Made by a program: the position numbers and the translations under genes. From contig NZ_LT984895.1 in the NCBI RefSeq assembly GCF_900258505.1, positions 2,267,105 to 2,331,104 on the forward strand: a stretch of 64,000 nt of DNA, written 5' to 3'. The stretch's first letter is position 1; each line of letters opens with the position of its first letter. Shown here one piece after another: positions 51,003 to 64,000 of this stretch. Source of the stretch: Brachybacterium timonense. GTDB taxonomy: Bacteria > Actinomycetota > Actinomycetes > Actinomycetales > Dermabacteraceae. The notes beneath the pieces were generated by a model. It was not told where the DNA came from and did not search any database. It saw only the letters and a list, made by a program, of their open reading frames with translations.

Positions 51003-54000
51003 TCACGGCGCGTAGTAGCGTCCGATCTCCTTGCCGTCGACGGCGATGCGAAGTGGGTTATTCGAGGACTTCGGGTAGCCGTAGAACTCACGGGGCGTCG
51101 TGATGCGGCCGGAGGCGTCTGCCTTTTTGGTGTATGTCGAGTAGTTCGCATCCTTGTTGTTGGAGTACGTGACGGTATGCGTCGAGCCGGGCTCAAGGTT
51201 CTCAATGGTCACTGTGAAGTAGGTGCAGTTACCACCGGAGCTGGCAGAGGTACAGCCGCTCTCCTTGTTCGCGCTCCCCTTGGCTTCCCAGTTGGGTTTT
51301 CCGCCAGCGATCGTCGGCGGCGACCATTTCTTAGCAGTCGCGGAGGCAGCACTCGTGGATTTCAGCCCACGGGCGTTAACCACTTCGACCTCGATGTTCT
51401 GGGTCTGCCCAGAGTTGGCGACAAGCTGGGCTGTCACAGTGTCTCCGCCGTCCGATGGCCACGTCGCACCGTTATCGAGGGTCCAGCGGATACTCTCGAT
51501 GCCTCCCCCACCGCCATCGCTTGTGGCTTCGATCGTGAAGGTGATCGGGCACTCAGACTCACTCTTGCATACACCGGTGGATGAGGTGATCCGAGGCTTG
51601 CCTGGTGTGGTGTAGGGGGTGACGGAGTTGGAGGCTTTGGAGAGTGGGGATTCGCCGCCTTGGAAGCGGTTTTTGGCTTGGACGGTGAAGGAGTAGGCCT
51701 TGCCGTTGGTCAGCCCGGTGATGCTGGCACTCGTGGCGCTGGCGGGCACGGTTTTCGAGCCCCCGCTCCAGCGCACGACGTATTCCTTGATCGCGGTGCC
51801 GTTACCGTCAGCGGCTTTCCAGCTGATGTTCGCGCGGCCGTTGGGGCCATCACCCTTGCCCTCGTCAGGCATGGACGCGGTGATCTGGCTGGGCGCATCC
51901 GGCACAGCCCACGGCACCACCGTGTTGGAGGGTGCGGATGCTGCGGTGCCTGGCCCGACCGAGTTCACCCCGGTGACGGTGAAGCTGTGCTCACTGTCGC
52001 GGTCGAGGTCACGGAATGTGACGTGCGTGGTGGATCCATCCACTGTCTGGCTGGCGCCGCTGGAGGCCTTCACGATGTACTGCGTGATCGGTTCCCCGTT
52101 GGCTTCCTTATCGCTCATCTTCGGCCAGGCCACCGTCACGCCACCGCCCAGGGGGTCGTTCACGCGGCTGGCTTCGAGCTTTCCACCGGGTTTCCCGGGA
52201 CGGCCGGCGGGGTGCTCGGGCTTGGACCAGGCCGACCAGTCCGAGGGCTCATCGGCGAGGTTGTGGGCCCGAACCCGGAAGCTGTAGTCCACACCGTTGG
52301 TCAGCCCGTCCCATGTCAGCTGCCGTCCCGAGCCTTCCAGCACGCGCGTGTCGAGGGCGCCGCTGGCGCCGTCGCGGATCTGCACGTCGTATTTCTGAAT
52401 GGCCGAGCCCTCGTTGACCGGGGCACCCCAGGAGACGGTCAGTTTCGAGTCACCCCGTTCGGCGGTGGGAGCTGGTGGCGCTTCGGGGCGCACGTCCGGT
52501 CGAGCTACCGCACTCGGCGTGGAGGGATCTGACTCTCCCACCTCGTTGATCGCCACCACCTGGAAGGTGTACTCGACGTCGTTGGTCAGTCCAGTGATGG
52601 TGCAAGAGGTCGAGGGGCAATCCTGGGCAACAGCAGGCCCACTCGCGCTGCGCACCTGGTAGCCGGTGATCGGTGCACCGTTATCGGCACCGGCTGTGAA
52701 CTGCAGTTCCACCGTGCCGTTACCGATCTGGCCAATACGCGGCGCGGATGGCGGCTCAGGGTATCCGCGCACGGTCGTGCGGATCTCGCCGGTGACTTCC
52801 CGGGCAGGGTCGCCCGTGGTGTCCTGCACGGTGTAGGTGGCAGTGAGGATGCCGTGGAAATCCTTATCCGGGGCAACGCTCACCTCATTCCCGGTGACCT
52901 GCACGCTCCCCGACCCCGACGCGAGGCTCGCACCGGTGAGTTTGAGTTCCCCGTCGGGGAAGGGGTTGGAGTCATTGGCGAGCACAGGGATCGACTGGCT
53001 CTGGCCAGCATCGATCGTCGCCTCGTCCCGCACTGCCGCCACCAGGGGCCTGGACGAGGACACCACCCGCACCTGCACGGACGCCGCGACCGGATCATTG
53101 GTGCCGTCGCTGACCGTGACGGGAATGGAGAGGGAGGTACCGGGACGAGTCTTCGCGTCAGCGCTCGCGCTAAGGGTCGAGCCCTGCAGCGCAACATCAA
53201 TCTGTGGGTTCGCGGTGTAGTCACCCAGTGCGTAGGTGAGCTCCTCGCCCTCGGGGTCTTTCGCCCCGGAGGAGAGGTCGACCGTGACCTCCGGGCCGCC
53301 GGGTTCGGGCTCGATAATGGTGCCCTGCAGGGTCGGCGGAAGGTTTGATTCCTCGGACTTCACGGTGACGGGGATCTGTAGGGTCGCACTCGCGGCCGTT
53401 GCGTCACCGACCTCACCATCAGTGACCTCCACCGTGATCGTGTCCGGGCCGGAGTATCCCTGGGCCGGTCGATACACCAGCGTGGAGCCGTCCTGCACGA
53501 GCTGCGAGCCATCGGTGTGCTCGGCGGACACCAGGTACGGGTCCGTGATCTGTGCCGGCTGCGCCCCTGGCCGCACGCGCACATTCTCCGGGTCACTGAG
53601 GTCGATGCGGGTCTCGCCGCCGTCCTTTGCTTCTACCGTGCCACCTACCCACACGGGGGCCTGCTTCGCGGTGCCGGGGATCCACACATACCCGTAAGAG
53701 GTCAGGTCGTCGGGGTCTGTCAGTTTGTAGCGCACGCGGGTCAGCTCGCTAGGCGGTTTTACCCGCAGCACACCACCCTCGAGAAGCTCAGCGCCGTCGG
53801 GGCCGTCCATGAGCTCCACGGTGAGCTCGTTCACGGATCCATCTGGGTCGCTGTCGTTGGCCAGGACGTCAATGTCGATGTACTCGGCATCCGGGTCAAG
53901 CACGTCGGCGGCCTCAACGAAGTCGTCGCGCGCAATCGGCGCACGCAGCTGCGCGTTCTCGTCAACCTTCACCGTGATCATGCCGGGACTGGTCAACTGC

Positions 54001-57000
54001 CCATCAGAAGCGGCATACAGCACCGTATGCGTCCCCGATTCAGAGGGAGTCCGCACGGTCACCATGCCCTCTTGAGAACCGGCAGGATCCACCACCTCAA
54101 TATCGGTGGTCGCCTCAACCTGGGAGTGGTCGACGCTGAGAGGCTGCCCCTCCGGGTCGGTGTCGTTAGCGAGGACAGGGATCTGCAGTTCACGGTCCGG
54201 GCGCGCCTCGATGGCGTCGTCCACCGCGAACGGCGGTTGGTTCTGCTTCGCTGGCTCAGCAATACCGACAAGCACCTCCGCAGTGCCGATCGCACCGTGG
54301 CGGTCCATCACCTGGTAACGGAACCGATCAGTACCCACCTCGCCCTCGTGCGGCACGTACTCGATCCACTCACCTGTTGCTTTGGTGACGTCGCCCCGTG
54401 TGGGCGTGGGCGAGGTTGTGCCCATCAAGACGATGGAATCACCATCAGGATCGATACCGGTCGTCCGCACCGGGATCCGCACCGGCGTACCAGCAACCGT
54501 GCGGGCTGTCAGATTCTCCGGCCGCGGCGGCTCGTTCCCCGCATCAGCAGGCACAATTCGGATCGAAAGACGAGCTGAGCCCGTACGGCCGGTCGCATCG
54601 ACCGTCTCATACGTCAGGTGCGCCTCTCCCTCCGCATCGTCATTCGCCGTGAAACGGATCATGTCCTGCGTCGTCTCGACATGGCCGAGGCCATCAGCGG
54701 CCTCTGTCTGAGTGAGCTTGCCCAGCGAGAGCGATGCGTCCGTGGGCGAGACATCATTACTGAGCACAGGCACGATCACCATGTCCCCAGCACGCACAAC
54801 AGCCTGGTCCGGCACGGCGATGGGATTCGCGAACTGCGTGTCCACCTGGGCAATCATCACCCGGACGGTGCCAGTGGTCGAGCCAGCAGAGTTGGCAACC
54901 TCGTACTCAAGCGGAACCGGCTCCTCGCTGACCTTCGCATTCGGTTCCGCTTCGATCCGCACCAGATGATGGTCGATCACCGTGGCCTTCACCCCGGACT
55001 GTGGCGGCACGGTGATGCGGTTGACCACGAGCACCCCACCGGTGGGGTCCACGTCATTACTCAGAGGATCCACCAACGTATCCGAACCTGAGATCACCGC
55101 ACCCATGTCATCAACAGCAACCGGCACAAGATCCTCGTCCGCCGCCTCCACGACATCGACGCGAATCAATCCCAGCGAGCTGGAGGATGCACCGCTGGAC
55201 GCCACCGTGTACTCCAGGTAATGCGTGCCCGGAGAACCGGCTGTCAGGTTGACAGTCCCGGCCTCCAACGATGCATCAATGTCGAGCCCCTCAGATTCAG
55301 AGACGTGGGTGAGCTCGAGCTTGCCGCCATTGGGGTTGAGATCATTGCCAAGAGGTTTGATCGTGGTGGAACGCCCAGCGACGATCTGCGCATGATCAGC
55401 AGTCGTGATCGGCGCAAGGTCACTTTCCTCCACCACATCGACCTGCAACACACCTTCAGCGGATGCGCCGTGCTCATCACGGAAAACCAGATCCACCTGC
55501 TTCTCACCAGTGGCAAGACCCGCATCCGTGAAGGTGATCAGGCCATCGGCGCGGAAAGACACGACGTCTTCAGGCTCGATCGTCGCCCCGGCCAGGTAGA
55601 AGGCGTCGCCGTCGGGGTCCTCCCAGTACGGCAGGATGTTGAAAGACACTTCCTCGCCGGAGCGCACCTTCACCTTCGGCACCGTGTCCTGCGCCAGACG
55701 CGGCTCGCTGTTCTCTGTATCCGGCACCACGTTCACGGTCACATTCGCGGTGTCCTTACCGCCGCGCCCGTCGTCGGCCGTGTACTCGAACGTTGCCGAA
55801 CCCGACGCGTCTGGCTTCACCTCGATCTGCAGCTGCGTGCCGCCCTGAATCGGTGTCACCGTCCCGATTCCCGGTTGGTCCGAGCTCACCGACACTGTCA
55901 GCACGTCACCATCCGGGTCCGTGTCGTTACGCACCACCGGCAGCACCACGCTGGCTCCCGCGCGCACTCCGAACTCATCATCATTCGCTACCGGCGGATG
56001 ATTCTCCTGATCACGTTCCTTCGCCACATTCGTGATCGTCGAGGTCAGAGTCTCCTCTTCCTTCTCCTGCTGCTGATCCGTCTTGATCTCCTGCTGGATC
56101 TGCCACTCATCCACCAGCTGCATATCCTGCGCGATCATCCACGCCAACCCGAACTGCTGGTCGTTCAGCACCACGAGGTCACGGTTCTGCCTCAGCACCA
56201 GGTCTCCATCACCCTTGGCGCCGTCGATCACCTCACTGACCGCCTCAGAGCCCCCGCACGCGCGCACGTAGGCTCTCGATCCGTTCCACGCCGCGTAGTT
56301 GCAGTCCTTCATCTGCACCGGGGCAACCGGTTCGCCGGTTCCCGCAGCTGAAAAAGAGGCCACCTTCCCGCCACCAAGCGGAACATCCAAGAGCGCGTCC
56401 GGGGTCGCCACGAGCACGCTGTCACCAGTCGGCGAGGGCTGCTGCAACCGAAGCCCGGAAAAATCGGTCACTCCCTCCCCCGTCAGATCAATCTCTTTCG
56501 CTTTGCGCCCCACCCGCAGCAAACGATTCTCCCGGTCCAGTACCACCGGTGTCTCCCCCACCGATGACAACTCCACCGACTCCGCATCCGAAGACACGCC
56601 CCCCACAGTCACCGTCGAGGACACCTTCGAATCCGACGCCTCCCCCGCACGCTCAATCACGCTGAGCGTCTCACCGTCCAAGACCAGTACCGTGCCCGCA
56701 CTGGTCACCGACACCACCGGTTCTTTCTTCCCCTCCACAACCGGCTTCATCGCGCCCGGATCAAACGCCGCCGCTTCCGACACCGACAACACCCACACCC
56801 GACCATCTGCCATTGCAATCGCGACACGGTCCCCGCCAAGCGCCACCTGCGTCCCCGGTGCGAGCTCCACAGTGCCACCACGCTTGACCAGCGAAGCATC
56901 AATAGGCGTCAGTCCCCGAGCACCCCGCTCGAACACCGCATATCCCGACTGCAACACGTCAAGGTCATCCCCCACCGACGTGACCCGCGCATCCAACTCT

Positions 57001-57209
57001 CGCGCGTCCACATTGACACGCCCCATCAAACCGTCCTGACGGTTCAGCACCCACACCCCGCCATCGGACACATCAATATCCGACGAACTCAAACCTTCAA
57101 ACCGCAGTGCCAGACCAGCCACCACCAGCCCCAGGACCGCCAGCACCACAGCCGACACCACCGAGCTACGCCGGCGACGCCGACCGCCAACCCCCGACGT
57201 GACCGACAT
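51003..57209 (-). CDS. Giant Ig-like/fibronectin type III surface protein
   Basis: A 2068-residue protein. A basic N-terminus (RRRRRSS) and one membrane segment at about 17-36 anchor it with the bulk outside. Residues 45-370 resemble a beta-propeller. A Gln/Glu-rich stretch follows (370-400). About 402-1490 contain roughly eleven cadherin/Ig-like repeats built around patterns such as PVLANDTDPDGD. About 1494-1875 are four fibronectin III modules, then a fifth Ig-like module with Cys pairs and a C-terminal domain. No LPXTG. The ATG at 57209 has GGGGGAG upstream. Acidic repeat loops suggest calcium binding. It is the first gene of the cluster and resembles fn3 of the bifidobacterial PFNA cluster. 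Confidence 0.88.
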   Translation of the reverse strand: MSVTSGVGGRRRRRSSVVSAVVLAVLGLVVAGLALRFEGLSSSDIDVSDGGVWVLNRQDGLMGRVNVDARELDARVTSVGDDLDVLQSGYAVFERGARGLTPIDASLVKRGGTVELAPGTQVALGGDRVAIAMADGRVWVLSVSEAAAFDPGAMKPVVEGKKEPVVSVTSAGTVLVLDGETLSVIERAGEASDSKVSSTVTVGGVSSDAESVELSSVGETPVVLDRENRLLRVGRKAKEIDLTGEGVTDFSGLRLQQPSPTGDSVLVATPDALLDVPLGGGKVASFSAAGTGEPVAPVQMKDCNYAAWNGSRAYVRACGGSEAVSEVIDGAKGDGDLVLRQNRDLVVLNDQQFGLAWMIAQDMQLVDEWQIQQEIKTDQQQEKEEETLTSTITNVAKERDQENHPPVANDDEFGVRAGASVVLPVVRNDTDPDGDVLTVSVSSDQPGIGTVTPIQGGTQLQIEVKPDASGSATFEYTADDGRGGKDTANVTVNVVPDTENSEPRLAQDTVPKVKVRSGEEVSFNILPYWEDPDGDAFYLAGATIEPEDVVSFRADGLITFTDAGLATGEKQVDLVFRDEHGASAEGVLQVDVVEESDLAPITTADHAQIVAGRSTTIKPLGNDLNPNGGKLELTHVSESEGLDIDASLEAGTVNLTAGSPGTHYLEYTVASSGASSSSLGLIRVDVVEAADEDLVPVAVDDMGAVISGSDTLVDPLSNDVDPTGGVLVVNRITVPPQSGVKATVIDHHLVRIEAEPNAKVSEEPVPLEYEVANSAGSTTGTVRVMIAQVDTQFANPIAVPDQAVVRAGDMVIVPVLSNDVSPTDASLSLGKLTQTEAADGLGHVETTQDMIRFTANDDAEGEAHLTYETVDATGRTGSARLSIRIVPADAGNEPPRPENLTARTVAGTPVRIPVRTTGIDPDGDSIVLMGTTSPTPTRGDVTKATGEWIEYVPHEGEVGTDRFRYQVMDRHGAIGTAEVLVGIAEPAKQNQPPFAVDDAIEARPDRELQIPVLANDTDPEGQPLSVDHSQVEATTDIEVVDPAGSQEGMVTVRTPSESGTHTVLYAASDGQLTSPGMITVKVDENAQLRAPIARDDFVEAADVLDPDAEYIDIDVLANDSDPDGSVNELTVELMDGPDGAELLEGGVLRVKPPSELTRVRYKLTDPDDLTSYGYVWIPGTAKQAPVWVGGTVEAKDGGETRIDLSDPENVRVRPGAQPAQITDPYLVSAEHTDGSQLVQDGSTLVYRPAQGYSGPDTITVEVTDGEVGDATAASATLQIPVTVKSEESNLPPTLQGTIIEPEPGGPEVTVDLSSGAKDPEGEELTYALGDYTANPQIDVALQGSTLSASADAKTRPGTSLSIPVTVSDGTNDPVAASVQVRVVSSSRPLVAAVRDEATIDAGQSQSIPVLANDSNPFPDGELKLTGASLASGSGSVQVTGNEVSVAPDKDFHGILTATYTVQDTTGDPAREVTGEIRTTVRGYPEPPSAPRIGQIGNGTVELQFTAGADNGAPITGYQVRSASGPAVAQDCPSTSCTITGLTNDVEYTFQVVAINEVGESDPSTPSAVARPDVRPEAPPAPTAERGDSKLTVSWGAPVNEGSAIQKYDVQIRDGASGALDTRVLEGSGRQLTWDGLTNGVDYSFRVRAHNLADEPSDWSAWSKPEHPAGRPGKPGGKLEASRVNDPLGGGVTVAWPKMSDKEANGEPITQYIVKASSGASQTVDGSTTHVTFRDLDRDSEHSFTVTGVNSVGPGTAASAPSNTVVPWAVPDAPSQITASMPDEGKGDGPNGRANISWKAADGNGTAIKEYVVRWSGGSKTVPASATSASITGLTNGKAYSFTVQAKNRFQGGESPLSKASNSVTPYTTPGKPRITSSTGVCKSESECPITFTIEATSDGGGGGIESIRWTLDNGATWPSDGGDTVTAQLVANSGQTQNIEVEVVNARGLKSTSAASATAKKWSPPTIAGGKPNWEAKGSANKESGCTSASSGGNCTYFTVTIENLEPGSTHTVTYSNNKDANYSTYTKKADASGRITTPREFYGYPKSSNNPLRIAVDGKEIGRYYAP

Positions 57210-57383
57210 GAACTCCCCCGTGTAACGTGTTCTGACCCTCGAACCGCTCCAGCAGCGGTATCGGACACAAGGGCCAGATCTCAAGCCTACGACCCCATCA
57301 TGCCGCTGACCAGCCGGTCAACCGAACACGCGGACAATCACCGCTGGTCGTGTCCCGGGCCTTATCGAAGGTTCACGTGGAGT

Positions 57384-58394
57384 TCACCGACCGCGCTCGA
57401 CCATACTCCGCGTAAACGTGACCAGCGCATCACGAATCGGCCCGGCTGGGAGCTCGTGGAGGATAGCGATAGCGTCATTGGCGCGTGCCTGCGCCATCTG
57501 TCGAGCCTCTGCGAGCGCCGCATCGGTCCGGAGAGCGTCGACAACGTCCTGCAACGCCCTATCGGAGCTGAGGTCGCCCTCGAGCATGCGCATGATGCGG
57601 ACGGCACCAGGCTCGCCACCAGCTGCGCGACGACGAAGCAAGAGAGTGGGCATCGTGGGCACCCCCTCCCTCAGATCGGTGCCGGGCTGTTTCCCGCTCG
57701 TGGATGCGTCACTCTCGAGATCCAGCACATCATCAGCCAGCTGGAAGGCAATCCCTACGCATTCCCCGTACCGACGCATGATCTCGCACGTCCGTTCATC
57801 TGCTCCGCCATGCAGCGCCCCGAGTTCACCGGCAAGCGCGATGAGCGACGCCGTCTTATCTGCGAGGACAGAGAGATAGTGGTCAAACTCGTCGTCATCC
57901 GCCGACGGGCCGACTGTCTCGTGCAGCTGCCCCAGGCAGAGACGCTCAAACGTCGCAGAGTGCAGCTCTACCGAGCGGAGACCGAGTCGTGCACTGAGTG
58001 CCGATGCACGGGCGAAGAGAAAGTCACCCGTCAGAATCGCAACCGAATTGCTCCAGACCTCATGAGCGCTCCGGGTTCCGCGCCGAGTCGGGGCAGAGTC
58101 CATCACATCGTCGTGGTAAAGACTCGCCAGGTGGGTGAGCTCGACGAGCACGGCAGCGTCGATAGCCGCGTCCGTGACACCGTTGGTCGAACCAAGAGCT
58201 GCACTCGTCAGTGTCAAGACTGGACGGACTCGCTTGCCTCCTGCGTCGAGGAGGTGCCTCGCTGTCCACTTCACCATGGGATCTTCGATGGCGACGGCCT
58301 GTTTCAGGCGCTCCTCGACTACCGCGAGACCTTCAAGGAGGGCATTCGCGAGTACGTCGTCAATGTCCGGCAGACCCGGGACGATTCCCGACAT
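57384..58394 (-). CDS. Polyprenyl diphosphate synthase
   Basis: A 336-residue all-trans prenyltransferase that extends allylic diphosphates with isopentenyl diphosphate, probably for the menaquinone side chain. The first Asp-rich motif is LYHDDVMDSAPTRRG and the second is FQLADDVLDLES; GGKRVRPVL near residue 52 binds diphosphate. Chain length cannot be stated for certain. CCAGGAG lies 4-5 bases before the ATG. It is transcribed toward the giant protein gene with a 174-base gap. Confidence 0.92.
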   Translation of the reverse strand: MSGIVPGLPDIDDVLANALLEGLAVVEERLKQAVAIEDPMVKWTARHLLDAGGKRVRPVLTLTSAALGSTNGVTDAAIDAAVLVELTHLASLYHDDVMDSAPTRRGTRSAHEVWSNSVAILTGDFLFARASALSARLGLRSVELHSATFERLCLGQLHETVGPSADDDEFDHYLSVLADKTASLIALAGELGALHGGADERTCEIMRRYGECVGIAFQLADDVLDLESDASTSGKQPGTDLREGVPTMPTLLLRRRAAGGEPGAVRIMRMLEGDLSSDRALQDVVDALRTDAALAEARQMAQARANDAIAILHELPAGPIRDALVTFTRSMVERGR

Positions 58395-58691
58395 GATGCT
58401 CCTGGCTGGTACGGGTGATAGCTCTGACGCCTTGGGAGAGGCAACGATCGTCGATCACGGGGCCATCGGGCGCCCGCTGCGTAAACGCAACGGCCATCCT
58501 ATCTCCCCCTGGCCCGGAGGCGGCCTCGGCACGGGGCCGATACGACGTACCCAGAAGCCATCTACGCGTGGGACACCGATGCAGCCGTCGCCGAATACGG
58601 TTACTCGCAAACCCTCATACGCGCGTACCGGGTCAACCAACAGCTAGCGCCCGGCCGGAAGACACGCCTTACCTAGCTCAAAGAGCGCACC
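58395..58691. other. 297-base region between polyprenyl synthase and the rrn terminator
   Basis: Upstream region of the polyprenyl synthase gene. It also holds a plus-strand open stretch (58485-58676) that ends in TAG and reads protein-like in its last 46 codons (PEAIYAWDTDAAVAEYGYSQ), but has no usual start codon. It may be a gene remnant. Confidence 0.4.
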
Positions 58692-58748
58692 AAAAAGTGG
58701 GGTGTGTGCTCCGAGCCACACGAGAGGCTCAAGGAACACACACCCCAC
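58692..58748 (-). terminator. rrn operon terminator
   Basis: On the minus strand GTGGGGTGTGT pairs with ACACACCCCAC, with an inner GAGCC/GGCTC stem, followed directly by TTTTT (complement of 58692-58696). It begins 10 bases after 5S rRNA. A textbook intrinsic terminator. Confidence 0.9.
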
Positions 58749-58758
58749 CACAAGAATG

Positions 58759-58876
58759 TCCGGCGGCGACCTACTCTCCCACACCCTCCCGAGTGCAGTA
58801 CCATCGGCGCAGTCGAGCTTAGCTACCGGGTTCGGAATGGAAACCGGGCGTTTCCCCGACGCTATGACCGCCGTAA
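58759..58876 (-). rRNA. rrf: 5S ribosomal RNA
   Basis: About 118 nt. The ends TTACGGCGG and CCGCCGGA pair; internal GGGAAACGCCCGGTTTCCATTCCGAACCCGG-type sequence and GGTACTGCACTC are typical of actinobacterial 5S. Ends are accurate to a few bases. Confidence 0.93.
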
Positions 58877-58977
58877 CACCACGAGACCAACCAGCCCACC
58901 AACCCCAAACCACGGAGCCAGGAGACTGCCTCCCGAGAACCACACAGTGAACGCGAACACACAAGCAAACAACGAAG
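58877..58977 (-). other. 23S-5S spacer
   Basis: 101 bases, A/C-rich on the plus strand; no tRNA or gene. Confidence 0.7.
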
Positions 58978-63918
<4,941 letters not shown>

Positions 63919-64000
63919 AAACATGAAAAAATCCTAGCAAAAACAAACAACTAGACAATAAATGTCAGTCATCCATCAATGCCAAACAAAACTGGCATCA
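63919..64000 (-). other. rrn leader (partial)
   Basis: AT-rich leader of the 16S gene. TGCCA-N8-TGGCA (63981-63998) is a small inverted repeat, and the T-rich TTGTTTGTTTTTGCTAGG (minus) may include processing/antitermination signals. The promoter lies outside the window. Confidence 0.5.

Overview
This 64 kb window is high-GC actinobacterial chromosome. The evidence is the codon use, many GTG starts, leaderless-looking promoters, actinobacterial families (GTG-rich SdhCDAB, the split HadA/HadB-like MaoC pair next to rpmG and murB, WXG100 proteins, an FHA-bearing EccC), the extra actinobacterial helix in 23S rRNA, and a 16S-23S spacer without a tRNA. The gene content looks like Micrococcales, possibly Dermabacteraceae/Brachybacterium-like. 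That placement is inference and no database search was possible.

Region 1 (1-29.9 kb) is housekeeping and nucleoside metabolism. It starts with the biotin-carrier end of an acyl-CoA carboxylase alpha chain and a divergent pair (LpdA-like flavoprotein on the minus strand; purine nucleoside phosphorylase and a phospho-sugar mutase on the plus strand). Then come a DUF2330-type membrane protein, deoC and an unusual uridine-kinase-like/Nudix fusion. A seven-gene minus-strand region follows: BMP-type nucleoside-binding lipoprotein, ABC ATPase, two permeases, cdd and deoA. Together these genes import nucleosides and degrade them to sugar phosphates and bases. After an M20 amidohydrolase and manC come sdhCDAB, xth, an unknown protein, folD, glyA, murB, two MaoC-fold dehydratases, rpmG, three tRNA genes (Met-CAU, Thr-GGU, Tyr-GUA) and yajQ.

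Region 2 (30.0-57.2 kb, all minus strand) is the most interesting part. It joins a small EssC-like type VII secretion module (five WXG100 proteins, an FHA-fused EccC ATPase, an LpqN-like protein and an FHA/helix-turn-helix protein) to a cluster resembling the bifidobacterial PFNA cluster. The second part holds a giant Ig-like/fibronectin-III surface protein, MoxR ATPase, DUF58 protein, transglutaminase-like membrane protein, RDD-FHA protein, PP2C phosphatase, a long FHA protein and a Ser/Thr kinase. Seven neighbouring genes from MoxR to the kinase overlap by 4 bp, so they are probably translationally coupled. The proposed logic is that the kinase/phosphatase pair and the FHA proteins sense or regulate the cell surface and control secretion. 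Three WXG100 transcription units share a palindrome, ATGGGGA-N4-T(C/A)CCCA(T/C), at a fixed distance of 22-23 bp from a TAGAGT/TAGTGT -10 box. That is a candidate operator for an unknown activator.

Region 3 (57.4-64.0 kb) holds a polyprenyl diphosphate synthase gene and a complete minus-strand rrn operon (16S-23S-5S), closed by a strong hairpin-plus-T terminator. No insertion sequence, prophage or CRISPR array was seen.
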